The notes below the pieces were generated by a model. It saw nothing but the letters and a program-made list of their open reading frames with translations, was not told the DNA's origin and ran no database searches. Of a stretch of DNA of 64,000 nt, positions 24,141-33,189 are shown one piece after another. How positions within the stretch are numbered: the stretch's first letter is position 1; every line of letters starts with the position of its first letter. The stretch is from Chloroflexota bacterium (lineage in GTDB: Bacteria > Chloroflexota > Dehalococcoidia > GIF9 > UBA5629): assembly GCA_016875875.1 (NCBI GenBank), contig VGOP01000005.1, forward strand, positions 62,001 to 126,000, written 5' to 3'. Both the position numbers and the translations under genes were made by a program.

Positions 24141-25358
24141 ATGACAACTGCAGCAGTATTCGGGTTCATCGGAATCCTCCTCCTTATCGGCTTCCTGGCA
24201 GATTTTCTTTTCAGGAAAACAAATTTTCCTGACATACTAATACTACTGGCATTAGGCTACTTAATAGGACCTGTTCTGAATATTGTTGATCCATCTCAAA
24301 TAGCCCCGGCTTCGGAAATAATCGCCAGCTTGGCTTTAGTCGTAATCCTGTTCAGCGCGGGACTAGAATTCGAATTTAAAAAGGTTCTTTCAGGTGCACC
24401 CAGAGCAATACCACTGGTCTTATTGGGCGTTGGAGTCAGCATAGCATCAATAGCAGCCTTTACCTATTACCTGTTGGACTGGGGACTGATGGACAGCTTA
24501 TTGCTCGGGACTGTTGTAGGTGGTACCAGCTCTGCCATAGTAGTGCCCTTGATAAGTCGAGCCAGAGTCCCAACTCAAGTCTCATCTTTGCTAAGTCTGG
24601 AATCTGTTCTGAACAGCCCTATAGTAATAGTCCTTGCTCTAGTCATCCTAGGAGCCATGTCTAGCGGGGAGGCTGAACTCGAAGTTTCAATAATTGGTCA
24701 GGATATTGGTATACGGTTTGGCCTAGGGGTTGCAATCGGAGCTGCTGTCGGATTTTTCTGGCTCTGGATGCTTACGCTGCTTGAAAAAGAGGCTTATAGC
24801 GACATCACGACTTTGGCTATTGTTTTCCTTTTCTACTTTGTTGTAGAGGCTTTCCATGGCAGCGGAGTCATCTTTGCTTTGGTCTTCGGTCTTATGCTAG
24901 GAAACGGCGTAAGCGTAGCTAGACTATTTAGAATTAAGCGAACAGTCGAGGCTACTGAAATAATGAAGAGATTCCATTCTCAAATATCCTTCCTTATAAA
25001 GACCTTCTTCTTCATCTATTTAGGATTAATGATAACTTTTAAGGAGCCTGGACTTGTTGTGCTCGGCGTCGTTCTGTCTCTTATACTCCTCTTTGGAAGG
25101 TACATTGTAGTCCTTCTCACTTCTGTGGGTAGTCGTATCCTGTTATCCAACAGTGGTATATTGACCACAATGTTTGCCAGGGGTGAATCTGCTGCTGTGC
25201 TGACTCAAATTGTAGTCGCTGCTGGGATTCTAAATGCCTCTGTTTATCCCGACATTATAATGTCAGTCATCGTGACCAGTGTTATCATCTCAGCTATAGG
25301 CATTCCTATTTTCGCCAGAAAATCGCGCCAGCAAAACGCTGATGCAGTACAGGAGTAA
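24141..25358 (+). CDS. CPA2-family cation:proton antiporter
   Basis: A 405-residue protein with about 12 membrane helices of the CPA2/Kef fold: GYLIGPVLNIVDP, LILFSAGLEFEF, GTVVGGTSSAIVVPL (discontinuous helix) and the helix with LSLESVLNSPIVIVLAL. In most antiporters the last helix reads ND, QD or DD; here the pair is NS, so the usual ion-binding Asp is missing. There is no C-terminal TrkA-N domain, unlike the second antiporter at 30295. It follows treT after 55 bases and may be the last gene of the osmotic operon. Its role is likely K+ or Na+ movement, but transport may be altered or lost. Confidence 0.82.
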   Translation: MTTAAVFGFIGILLLIGFLADFLFRKTNFPDILILLALGYLIGPVLNIVDPSQIAPASEIIASLALVVILFSAGLEFEFKKVLSGAPRAIPLVLLGVGVSIASIAAFTYYLLDWGLMDSLLLGTVVGGTSSAIVVPLISRARVPTQVSSLLSLESVLNSPIVIVLALVILGAMSSGEAELEVSIIGQDIGIRFGLGVAIGAAVGFFWLWMLTLLEKEAYSDITTLAIVFLFYFVVEAFHGSGVIFALVFGLMLGNGVSVARLFRIKRTVEATEIMKRFHSQISFLIKTFFFIYLGLMITFKEPGLVVLGVVLSLILLFGRYIVVLLTSVGSRILLSNSGILTTMFARGESAAVLTQIVVAAGILNASVYPDIIMSVIVTSVIISAIGIPIFARKSRQQNADAVQE

Positions 25359-25650
25359 GTTGTCTGTTTTCCGCTATTAAAAGATGCAGATTGGCAGGTG
25401 CAGCAAAACCTCTTAATAACTTGTCGTCTTAAAGTTGTCTGTTTCTCTTCTTCTTGTCGGATCACCCCTCTGGCGTAGCCTATTTTTCAGGCTTGCTTGA
25501 TGGTAAAATACACAGAAAGCGCCAAGCAAGGCAGATAGAGTCTAAGTAAAGGTTAAATAGCAAAAGATACTAAAATGACAGCTGTGCAGAGTCTTCGTTA
25601 GCACTTTCATTACGTATACCTGACAAACAGGCTGCATGATTTCAATATGT

Positions 25651-26583
25651 CTACACTTGATTTACATTGAGAGCTTGATCAAAGAAAGATAGCACCTGAG
25701 TGATATATTCTTTGGGTCTGGCTCGGTGGGAACCTACGTGTTCCGCTTCTGGTACTATCCATAACCTAGTATTGGGATTACAGGATGCTCGTGCCAATAT
25801 ACTGGCGTGCTCCACAGGAACAGTATTGTCTTGCCCTCCATGGATAATTAGTATTGGAGGCGTAGTGAATTGCCTAACAGCGTCGACAGGCTTGGGCATA
25901 GACAAATCAATGCCGTGTATTTTCTTAGCCACGAAAAGGACCAAAGGTATAAAGAACTTCGGCAGGCTGCTTCGCTTGGAAAACTGAGGCTCGACAATAT
26001 CTGCAAGGTATGCGAAGGAGCTATCAGCGACAATGGCATCAATCTGTTTACAATTGGCAGCAGTCATGAGAGCAGTTGCTGCTCCCATAGAGAAGCCAAT
26101 AACGCAAATCTTACTCATGCCACGTTGCTTAACGTAATCTATCGCACCTAGCAGGTCTCTTTGCTCATAATAGCCTAAAGATACGTGTTTCCCTTCTGAC
26201 TCGCCATGTCCACGCAGGTCAAACATCAGAACGTTATAGCCGGCGTTCAACATTTCTCGAGCTATATCCAGCATCTTTATATCTGGGTCAGCACGGTGCC
26301 CATTTGCGCCATGAATCATCACAACGACACGACTGCTATCGCCCGCTTCAAGCCACCAGCCACGTAATGTCAGCCCATCCCTGCTGGTAAAAGATATGTC
26401 CACATATTTCAGGCCAAGGTTATTAGGCTTTTTCTCAAACGGCGCCCGGACAACTTTGGTCATTGAATAGGCAGCATACAACGAGATCCCGAGAACAGTC
26501 CCAAGAGCTGCCACGGTAAAACCAAATGGAATCCAGAGAAGCCTCTTTTTAGGCCACCTGGATTTAGCAGCTTGATCATCCAT
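25651..26583 (-). CDS. Alpha/beta hydrolase with N-terminal membrane anchor
   Basis: About 310 residues. One N-terminal hydrophobic helix (LLWIPFGFTVAALGTVLGIS) anchors an alpha/beta-hydrolase fold: oxyanion region VVMIHGANG, VLMFDLRGHGES, nucleophile elbow GFSMGAA (Ser), acid in HGGQDNTVP and histidine in AEHVGSHR. It resembles the BAAT/prolyl-peptidase-like serine hydrolases often annotated as alpha/beta fold hydrolase; the substrate is unknown. The frame runs upstream to 26679, but ATG 26583 is preferred. A TAAAAT ends seven bases before it and no ribosome site is visible, so this may be another leaderless start. Confidence 0.8.
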   Translation of the reverse strand: MDDQAAKSRWPKKRLLWIPFGFTVAALGTVLGISLYAAYSMTKVVRAPFEKKPNNLGLKYVDISFTSRDGLTLRGWWLEAGDSSRVVVMIHGANGHRADPDIKMLDIAREMLNAGYNVLMFDLRGHGESEGKHVSLGYYEQRDLLGAIDYVKQRGMSKICVIGFSMGAATALMTAANCKQIDAIVADSSFAYLADIVEPQFSKRSSLPKFFIPLVLFVAKKIHGIDLSMPKPVDAVRQFTTPPILIIHGGQDNTVPVEHASILARASCNPNTRLWIVPEAEHVGSHRARPKEYITQVLSFFDQALNVNQV

Positions 26584-26854
26584 AGGGTTTATTTTACAGC
26601 ATTTTACAGTGAGAATCACGCGTACGTGCCTACCGATTCGGCCGCGACTAGAGCCAAGGATGCAGAAAGGAGACTGCACACAGCGCTAAGCTCGCAAGGC
26701 AAAGAGGAAACATTTGCTAGCTGTTATTGTAGGACTCGAAGAACGCTACAGGAAAACACAAACTCTGGTTAGAATTCATTGCTGGACGTGACTTAATGAA
26801 CAGCCTCCCGTTGCCATTTGTTTGGCGCTTACGTCATTCAGTTAGTTTTTGGTC
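26584..26854. other. Intergenic spacer
   Basis: About 270 bases between two leftward genes. Apart from the candidate -10 (ATTTTA, 26591-26596, read on minus) I see no gene, repeat or terminator. Confidence 0.5.
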
Positions 26855-27898
26855 TTAGGAAGTGACTTTTTCCCTCAGTCTTTTTATTATCCATTCGGCT
26901 TCGGCGACTGTTTTTTCAATTACATCCTGGCAAGTGGGTATATCGTTTATCCTGCCAGTGACCTGTCCCAGGGGCAGAATAACAGAGTTTATATCATCGG
27001 CGGGCTCGTAGAGGTGCTGCCTGAGAAAGTCGATTCCGACCGCTTGGCGAGCTAAATCCTGAACTCCCTTTTGTTGTCTTAGCCCACTCAGGAAGAGCTT
27101 AAAGAATGGAACATTCAGCATTTTCTTTATCTGCCACGCGCTGGATGCAGCCTGTGCTAGTGACACATTTCCTTGTGCCATCTCTAAAGCTCCTTTACTT
27201 GCCCAGAATCTGCCGGGCAGGCCATCGATTTTATCTGAGCGAAAGGTATCCTCGGCAGTAGCGTTGAGTCCGATCTCTTTGATTCTTGTATGTACCGGGC
27301 TCTCCTGTGTAAGCATGAACCTGGTGCCCATAGATATGCCGTCAGCCCCCAGGGCCAAAGCTGCTGCAAGCCCCTTACCATCACAAAAACCACCAGCGGC
27401 TATAATAGGTATGTTTACCTTGCCAGCTAGTAATGGTACTAGCACCAACGTGGTGGGCTCACCGCCATGTGCTGCGGCATCCAAACCGGTGACGGCAAGA
27501 GCGTCGGCCCCGTCCAGCTCTGCCCGGCGTGCATGTCGCTCTGTGGCTACAGTGGCTATAACCTTACCGCCGTACTCGTGCACCGCTTTGATTAGCCAAT
27601 CACCTTTCCCCAGCGCATAGTTCAGAATCGGCACCTTTTCTTCCATGGCTACTTCTGCGTTCTCCCTGGCGTTGGGGAACAGCAGCGTAACATTTATGCC
27701 GAATGGTTTATCGGTGAGCGACTTAATCTCTTTGATAATATCTTTCATCTGGTCAGGTGTGTTGGCAACGCTATTGAACATACCCAAGCCCCCAGCATTG
27801 CAGACGGCAGCTACAAGCTTGGGTAAGCTCACGAAAGCCATTCCAGCCAGCATAATGGGATGCTTTATTCCGAATACCTCAGTCATCCTTGTTTTCAT
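26855..27898 (-). CDS. Nitronate monooxygenase family flavoprotein (copy 1)
   Basis: About 347 residues, an FMN-dependent TIM barrel of the nitronate monooxygenase / 2-nitropropane dioxygenase / FabK-like family. Signatures: GIKHPIMLAGMA, NAGGLGMF, TDKPFGINVTL, IAAGGFCDGKGLAAALALGA and GTRFMLTQES. The usual EAGGH stretch is here DAAAHGG. The open frame continues to 27985, but ATG 27898 sits after AAGGAGG. It is clearly paralogous to copy 3 (29123-30178) and more distantly related to copies 2 and 4. The substrate could be nitronate or an enoyl thioester; this cannot be settled from sequence. Confidence 0.87.
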   Translation of the reverse strand: MKTRMTEVFGIKHPIMLAGMAFVSLPKLVAAVCNAGGLGMFNSVANTPDQMKDIIKEIKSLTDKPFGINVTLLFPNARENAEVAMEEKVPILNYALGKGDWLIKAVHEYGGKVIATVATERHARRAELDGADALAVTGLDAAAHGGEPTTLVLVPLLAGKVNIPIIAAGGFCDGKGLAAALALGADGISMGTRFMLTQESPVHTRIKEIGLNATAEDTFRSDKIDGLPGRFWASKGALEMAQGNVSLAQAASSAWQIKKMLNVPFFKLFLSGLRQQKGVQDLARQAVGIDFLRQHLYEPADDINSVILPLGQVTGRINDIPTCQDVIEKTVAEAEWIIKRLREKVTS

Positions 27899-28002
27899 TG
27901 AGAGTCCTCCTTTATCATAAGTGTGGTCACTTGGCAAACGACCGTAGGAAGTATAGCAGAGGCAAAGAGGTAGAATCAACGGCAATGCCGCACAATACTC
28001 TA

Positions 28003-28031
28003 TTGTCCCGCTGCTCTCACTGGGTTATAAT
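28003..28031 (+). promoter_or_regulatory. Promoter of the second nitronate monooxygenase gene
   Basis: TTGTCC, a 17-base spacer, and TATAAT, about 40 bases before the ribosome site (AGAGGAGG) and GTG start at 28081. Confidence 0.6.
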
Positions 28032-28080
28032 TACATCCTAAATAGGGATAAGTATCTTTCGCATCTAGAGGAGGCAAACC

Positions 28081-29079
28081 GTGAAAACTAGAATGACGGA
28101 ACTCTTCGGTAGTAAGCACCCTGTGATGTGTGGTGGTATGATGTGGCTGGCTAAGCCTGAGCTCTGTGCCGCGATTTCGAACGCTGGCGGACTTGGGAAT
28201 TTAACGTCTGGCAACTATGAATCTGGTAATGCGCTACATAAAGCCATTGATGAGACCCGGCGGTTGACGAACAAGCCCTTCTGCGTGAACATTACGTTTA
28301 TGCCATCGGTGCGGATTACAAAAGAGATGCACCAGGAGTATTTTCGGGTCTGTTGTGAAGAAAAAGTGGCTGCTATTGAAATCTCAGGTGCACCTTTGGA
28401 TAGGTACCTGGGCGTGGATGCTGTTAACCGGGCGAAGAAAGCAGGCGTCAAATTGATACATAAACTCGGTTCGGTGAGGCATGCCAGGCATGCTGAGGAA
28501 GCTGGCTACGATGCTGTCATCGCAGCCGGTTTTGAGGAGGGGGGACACCCTTTGAATGATGATGTGACCACAATGCTGCTCACGCCGCGGATTTCTGAGT
28601 CGGTTAAGATACCAGTTATTACTGCTGGGGGCATTGCTGATGGCAGAAGCTTGGCTGCCGCCCTGGTTCTTGGAGCGGAAGGCGTCATGATGGCTTCACG
28701 GTTTATGGCTACAACCGAATGTTCGGCGCATCCCAAGATAAAAGAAGAACTCATCCGCCGCCAGGAGAATGATACTACTCTCATATGTGGGACAATTGAT
28801 TTGCAGATGCGAGCCCTGAAGAATGAGCTGGTCTATAAGGTGCTTGAGGTAGAGGGGCGGCGTGGGGGGCTGGAAGAAATAATACCCCTGATATCCGGTG
28901 AGCGCTCCGAGAAGGCTTGGAACAATGGCGATGTGGACGGGGCTCCGTTTGCTGTGGGCCAATCCATAGGTCTAATCAAAGAAGTTGTTAGTTGCCAGGA
29001 ATTGCTGGAGAAAATGGTGCGGGACGCTGAGACATTGCTGGCTAATATACAGCGGCGACTTGGAGGGGCACATAGTTAG
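28081..29079 (+). CDS. Nitronate monooxygenase family flavoprotein (copy 2)
   Basis: 332 residues starting with GTG 28081 after GAGGAGG. Family motifs: GSKHPVMCGGMMWL, SNAGGLGNL, TNKPFCVNITF, EEGGHPLND (with the conserved His), ITAGGIADGRSLAAALVLGA and ASRFMATTE. It has the EGGH form, like copy 4 at 57755, and differs from copies 1 and 3, which flank it in the opposite orientation. It may be an FMN-dependent oxidase or an enoyl-ACP reductase-like enzyme. It has its own promoter and the three neighbouring copies are separate units. Confidence 0.87.
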   Translation: MKTRMTELFGSKHPVMCGGMMWLAKPELCAAISNAGGLGNLTSGNYESGNALHKAIDETRRLTNKPFCVNITFMPSVRITKEMHQEYFRVCCEEKVAAIEISGAPLDRYLGVDAVNRAKKAGVKLIHKLGSVRHARHAEEAGYDAVIAAGFEEGGHPLNDDVTTMLLTPRISESVKIPVITAGGIADGRSLAAALVLGAEGVMMASRFMATTECSAHPKIKEELIRRQENDTTLICGTIDLQMRALKNELVYKVLEVEGRRGGLEEIIPLISGERSEKAWNNGDVDGAPFAVGQSIGLIKEVVSCQELLEKMVRDAETLLANIQRRLGGAHS

Positions 29080-29122
29080 AATCCCCTAAATTTATGCCCC
29101 TTCTTTTTAGAATGTAGCATTT

Positions 29123-30178
29123 CTATGATTTCACCAGCTTCTTTCTTGTTGTTTCTAGCGTCTCTTCAGCCTCGGCTATTACGCGGTCGATAATCTCCTT
29201 AACACTGGGCAAGTCGCCGATACCACCACAACATTCTCCAGCAAACAAAATCCCTTCCTTTTCATCACCCTCGTATATTGCCTTCATATGTCTTCTGGCA
29301 CCGGCAGCTTGACGGGCTTGCACCCAAAGTGGTGACCCTTCTTCGGCTCGCATCATTTGGAAGCTGAGCCCCATGAATTGCCAGAATGAAAGTCCAAGCA
29401 ATTGTTTTACTTCGCTAGCCCCCTTAAGTGCTTCCATTAGAGGGAACCCGCTTTTCATCATTGCTTCAGTTGTTTTGGTTTTTAGTGCTCTTCCAGGCAT
29501 GCCATCGAAATGGTCGCTATATAGTGTGTCCTGTTCAGTAGCCTGCAGGCAGAGCTTCTTAAAATTATCATGGACTCGGCTCTCTTTAGAGAGCATGAAC
29601 CTGGTGCCCATGGATATACCGTCAGCCCCTAATGCTAAAGCTGCTGCAAGCCCCCTGCCGTTGTAAAAACCGCCGGCTGCTATAAGGGGGACTTTTATGT
29701 GGCTGGAGACAAGAGGTATTAACACCATTGAGGTAGCATTAGCTCCATGAGCTGCTGCCTCTTGGCCGGTGATTACAACGGCGTCACAACCTAATTCTGC
29801 TGCTCGGACTGCATGCCTGGCAATTGCTGTTGTCCCTAAAACCTTGCCCCCATAGCTGTGGACTTGCTCGATGAACCAGGGCTTTCCCAGGGAGTAGTTT
29901 ATCACGGGCACCTTTTCCTCTATGGCTACCTGTATGTTTTCCTTAGCCCCGGGACCTATCAGGATTTGGTTTACACCAAATGGCTTATCGGTAAGTTTTC
30001 TAATCTGTTTTATGTTTTTTCGCGTCTCGTCGGGAGTGGAGGCGGCGGTAGCAAAAATACCTAGACCACCGGCATTACAGACGGCGGCTACCAGCTCAGG
30101 CTCAGTAATCCAGTTCATGCCTGCAAGCATGATGGGGTGCTTTATTCCAAATAGCTCAGTCATGCGTGTCTTAAACAT
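29123..30178 (-). CDS. Nitronate monooxygenase family flavoprotein (copy 3)
   Basis: 351 residues. GIKHPIMLAGMNWI, NAGGLGIFA, TDKPFGVNQILI, EAAAHGANATS, IAAGGFYNGRGLAAALALGA and GTRFMLSKES show a close match with copy 1 throughout. ATG 30178 follows AAGGAGGAG. It converges on copy 2 with 43 bases between their stops. The three together look like a local duplication in which the middle member belongs to another subgroup. FMN-dependent; the substrate is unknown. Confidence 0.87.
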   Translation of the reverse strand: MFKTRMTELFGIKHPIMLAGMNWITEPELVAAVCNAGGLGIFATAASTPDETRKNIKQIRKLTDKPFGVNQILIGPGAKENIQVAIEEKVPVINYSLGKPWFIEQVHSYGGKVLGTTAIARHAVRAAELGCDAVVITGQEAAAHGANATSMVLIPLVSSHIKVPLIAAGGFYNGRGLAAALALGADGISMGTRFMLSKESRVHDNFKKLCLQATEQDTLYSDHFDGMPGRALKTKTTEAMMKSGFPLMEALKGASEVKQLLGLSFWQFMGLSFQMMRAEEGSPLWVQARQAAGARRHMKAIYEGDEKEGILFAGECCGGIGDLPSVKEIIDRVIAEAEETLETTRKKLVKS

Positions 30179-30248
30179 CGTGGTCTCCTCCTTTTGTTGT
30201 TTAGTTTAATAAGGCTTGGGGGTCTCTGGAGCTTATCAGTTGCAGATT

Positions 30249-30276
30249 TTGGCTAATTTGCCTCATGTGTTAGAAT
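30249..30276 (+). promoter_or_regulatory. Promoter of the second CPA2 antiporter gene
   Basis: TTGGCT, a 16-base spacer, and TAGAAT (30271-30276) preceded by TGT (extended -10). The leader to ATG 30295 is about a dozen bases with no clear ribosome site. Confidence 0.5.
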
Positions 30277-30294
30277 TGGATTTGAATCAGTGGG

Positions 30295-32034
30295 ATGCAA
30301 GCGATTATGACAGGATTCGACCCTATTGTCAACGTTGCTATTGTCTTAGCGGCGGCTTTGGTCGGTGGCATGGTAGCTCATCGGCTGAGGCAGCCAGTAA
30401 TCTTGGGCTATCTACTCGTGGGCATTGCTATTGGCCCTTATGGTTTCGGGATAGTTAGAGACGTGGAGTTGATTGAGACTCTAGCTACCATAGGCGTGGC
30501 TTTGCTGATGTTTGCAGTAGGGTTGGAGATATCCTATAGTCAGCTGCGAGAGGTAGGCAAGGTCGGTATTTGGGGTGGTATAGCCCAGATTTTAGCCACC
30601 TTTGCTCTTGGTCTGGTGGCTGGGAAGCTCCTATTCCAGTGGACTGTATCAGATGCTGCTTTCTTTGGTCTTCTTATCTCGCTGAGCAGCACCATGGTTT
30701 GCCTCAAAATACTCATGGAGCGGGGTGAATTAGATTCAGTACATGGGCGAATTATGGTAGCAATTCTCATTGTTCAGGATTTAAGTGTTGTATTTATGAT
30801 GGTCGTGGTGCCTGTATTTGGTGCCACGCCACAAGTCTTATTGTCTAGCCTCGCAATTGCTCTTGGCAAGGCAGTTCTTTTCTTGGGGGTAGCTGTTATT
30901 TTGGGAATTTGGGTGCTTCCCTGGTTGTTGGGGACGGTGGCAGGTATAAGGTCTCGCGAACTTTTCTTGCTAACTGTTCTCATTCTGTGTTTCGGAACAG
31001 CTTTTGGAACCTACATTTTCGGGTTGTCTATCGCCTTTGGTGCCTTTGTCGTCGGCTTGCTACTTAAACAATCTAGATTCGCTCACCAGGCTTTGGCTGA
31101 GGTTACCCCTTTGCGGGATGTGTTCGCTACCCTTTTCTTTGTGTCCCTTGGTATGCTCCTCAGTCCCAAGTTTGTGGTGGAGCATTGGTCTGCAGTGGTG
31201 TTAACTGTGGTACTTATAATTGCTCTTAAATTTGCAATCTGTTTTAGCATCGCCAGGCTCTTTGGCTACGGTGGGCGGACGGCTTTGTTTGTTGGTATTG
31301 GTCTGGTTCAGATTGGGGAATTCAGCTTTATTCTAGCTCGGGCTGGAATAAGTTCGGGGATAATATCTGACTACTTCTATTCGGTAGTTATAGCCAGCAC
31401 TATTATTACTATGTTGCTTACCCCATTGCTAATCGGTTTCGTTTCGGTACTATATCGCAAATTGGCTAGAACTCCAGACCCAGGGGAATTGTTGGCTGGT
31501 GATGTTCTTCCTGCAGCTGGGGCAGAATCGAAGCGGCCTTTTACGAAGGTAGTGATATGTGGGTATGGTCGCGTGGGACGAAATATTGCTCAGAGTTTGA
31601 ATGAACTCGAAATACCCTATCTGGTGATTGAAATGGACCCCGAGCTTATTTCTGAGTTACATCGTAGAGACGAGGCCTCTATCTATGGGGACGCTAGCAA
31701 TGTTCACGTACTTGCTTTGGCTGGACTGGATAAAGCTAAAGTTATGGTCGTTACATATCCTGACCCTTTAGTAGTGGTGGCTACGGTAAAAAATGCCCTG
31801 AGGATTAATCCTAAACTTGAAGTGGTTGCTCGTGTACATAGGAAGAGAGAATCAGAAGTGCTTGAGAGTTTGGGGGTTTCGGATTTGGTAAGCCCGGAAT
31901 ATGAAGCTAGTTTTGAATTCGTGCGCCGCACTCTGTCCCGTATTGGCTGGAGTAAAGCCGGGATTCAACAAACAATAAGCAAATTGAGACATCGCGAAGA
32001 GGAAATTGAATCCAGGGTGCGTGAGGAGGGATGA
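30295..32034 (+). CDS. CPA2 cation:proton antiporter with TrkA-N domain (KefB/KefC-like)
   Basis: 579 residues. About 12 membrane helices fill the first 390 residues, with HRLRQPVILGYLLVG, MFAVGLEIS, GLLISLSSTMV and the QD motif in VAILIVQDLSVV intact. The C-terminal regulatory NAD-binding domain starts at about 415: VVICGYGRVGRNIAQSL, VIEMDPE and YGDASNVHVL. It resembles K+/H+ efflux antiporters gated by nucleotide. ATG 30295 and ATG 30307 are both possible starts. It converges on a TrkA-type K+ channel gene, so the pair likely handles K+ balance. Confidence 0.88.
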   Translation: MQAIMTGFDPIVNVAIVLAAALVGGMVAHRLRQPVILGYLLVGIAIGPYGFGIVRDVELIETLATIGVALLMFAVGLEISYSQLREVGKVGIWGGIAQILATFALGLVAGKLLFQWTVSDAAFFGLLISLSSTMVCLKILMERGELDSVHGRIMVAILIVQDLSVVFMMVVVPVFGATPQVLLSSLAIALGKAVLFLGVAVILGIWVLPWLLGTVAGIRSRELFLLTVLILCFGTAFGTYIFGLSIAFGAFVVGLLLKQSRFAHQALAEVTPLRDVFATLFFVSLGMLLSPKFVVEHWSAVVLTVVLIIALKFAICFSIARLFGYGGRTALFVGIGLVQIGEFSFILARAGISSGIISDYFYSVVIASTIITMLLTPLLIGFVSVLYRKLARTPDPGELLAGDVLPAAGAESKRPFTKVVICGYGRVGRNIAQSLNELEIPYLVIEMDPELISELHRRDEASIYGDASNVHVLALAGLDKAKVMVVTYPDPLVVVATVKNALRINPKLEVVARVHRKRESEVLESLGVSDLVSPEYEASFEFVRRTLSRIGWSKAGIQQTISKLRHREEEIESRVREEG

Positions 32035-32096
32035 CCAGTGGGAATCCGTGCGTACTTCGGTCGCTCTTTACAAAGGTGCGGGAAGAGGCTTTTTTT

Positions 32097-33143
32097 CTAG
32101 CCAGTTCGCGTCTTACTGCCAGATTTTGTTGCGACTTTGCTTGGCTGGCAACATCCCTCTATGGCTCGCAATTGCTCGATAGTGCCAAAGGCAGTCAGGC
32201 TACTGGCCTGCGTGACAGTTGTATTCGGACTCGGGTTAGGAACTAATGCCCCGTCCCTCTTTTTCAGAGCTAAAATTCTTACTCCTGGGAAGCGCTCCTC
32301 TATTTCTTTTATTGTAGAGCCAACTAATGGCGATTCTTCCCCCGTTTCTATCTCTTCTACAAGCAGTTGTTTCTCTCGGCCGAATAAGACTGTCTCGATA
32401 AATTCTACGGCTTGTGGGCGTAAGGCTAGCCTGGCCATTCGTGCTCCGCCGATGATTTCTGGAGCTACCACACGGTGGGCACCGGCTTGCTGCAATTTTC
32501 TCTCGGCATCTTCATTATTAGCTCGGGCGACTATGGGTAACGTAGCATTTAGTTCTTGGGCAGCAAGGGTGGTATAAATAATATCGGCGTCATCGCCCAG
32601 GGCTATAATTATACCTCTGGCACTGTCTATCCTTGCCTGTCTCAGCGATTCATCCTTAGTGGCATCACCGTGAATGGTTAGATAGCCTGCTTGCTGTGCC
32701 CTGTTGACGGCCTCCCTGTCTCGTTCGATAACTACAAATTTAGCTTCTTGTTGTTTGAGTATATTGGCAATTGCTTGCCCAACTCGCCCATAACCGCAAA
32801 GGATGAAGTGGTTATTCAGTCTTCTGATTTTGGCTTCCATACGTCGCCTCCCTATTCTGATTCCGAATTCTCCCTCGAGCATGTATTGCACCAGGGTGGT
32901 TAGGATATAAAAGGCAGTGCCAACACCAGTTAGAATGAGGATAATGCTGAAGATTCGACCGGCTGTTGACAGTGGGTGGACTTCGGTATAACCCACAGTG
33001 GTTATGGTTGTTATGGTCATATACAGGGAATCCATGAAAGACCAGCCTTCAATAGTCCTGTAGCCGATGGTGCCAGCGAATATGACGAGTAACAGCAGGC
33101 CTATGCCTCCGGCTAGATTCTGTAGGGGATTTGATAATTTCAT
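32097..33143 (-). CDS. Two-helix potassium channel with RCK (TrkA-N/TrkA-C) domains
   Basis: 348 residues. TM1 (about 9-29), a pore loop with selectivity filter TTVGYTE, TM2 (about 62-90), then a TrkA-N domain (HFILCGYGRVGQAIANIL, VIERDREAV, HGDATKDESL) and a TrkA-C domain toward the end. The organisation matches MthK-type ligand-gated K+ channels. TATATA lies nine bases before ATG 33143 and no Shine-Dalgarno is visible, so this may be a near-leaderless start. It converges on the antiporter gene. Confidence 0.88.
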   Translation of the reverse strand: MKLSNPLQNLAGGIGLLLLVIFAGTIGYRTIEGWSFMDSLYMTITTITTVGYTEVHPLSTAGRIFSIILILTGVGTAFYILTTLVQYMLEGEFGIRIGRRRMEAKIRRLNNHFILCGYGRVGQAIANILKQQEAKFVVIERDREAVNRAQQAGYLTIHGDATKDESLRQARIDSARGIIIALGDDADIIYTTLAAQELNATLPIVARANNEDAERKLQQAGAHRVVAPEIIGGARMARLALRPQAVEFIETVLFGREKQLLVEEIETGEESPLVGSTIKEIEERFPGVRILALKKRDGALVPNPSPNTTVTQASSLTAFGTIEQLRAIEGCCQPSKVATKSGSKTRTG

Positions 33144-33189
33144 CTTAATGCGTATATAGAGAATGAAAAGAGCAATTTATAGAGTTTTA

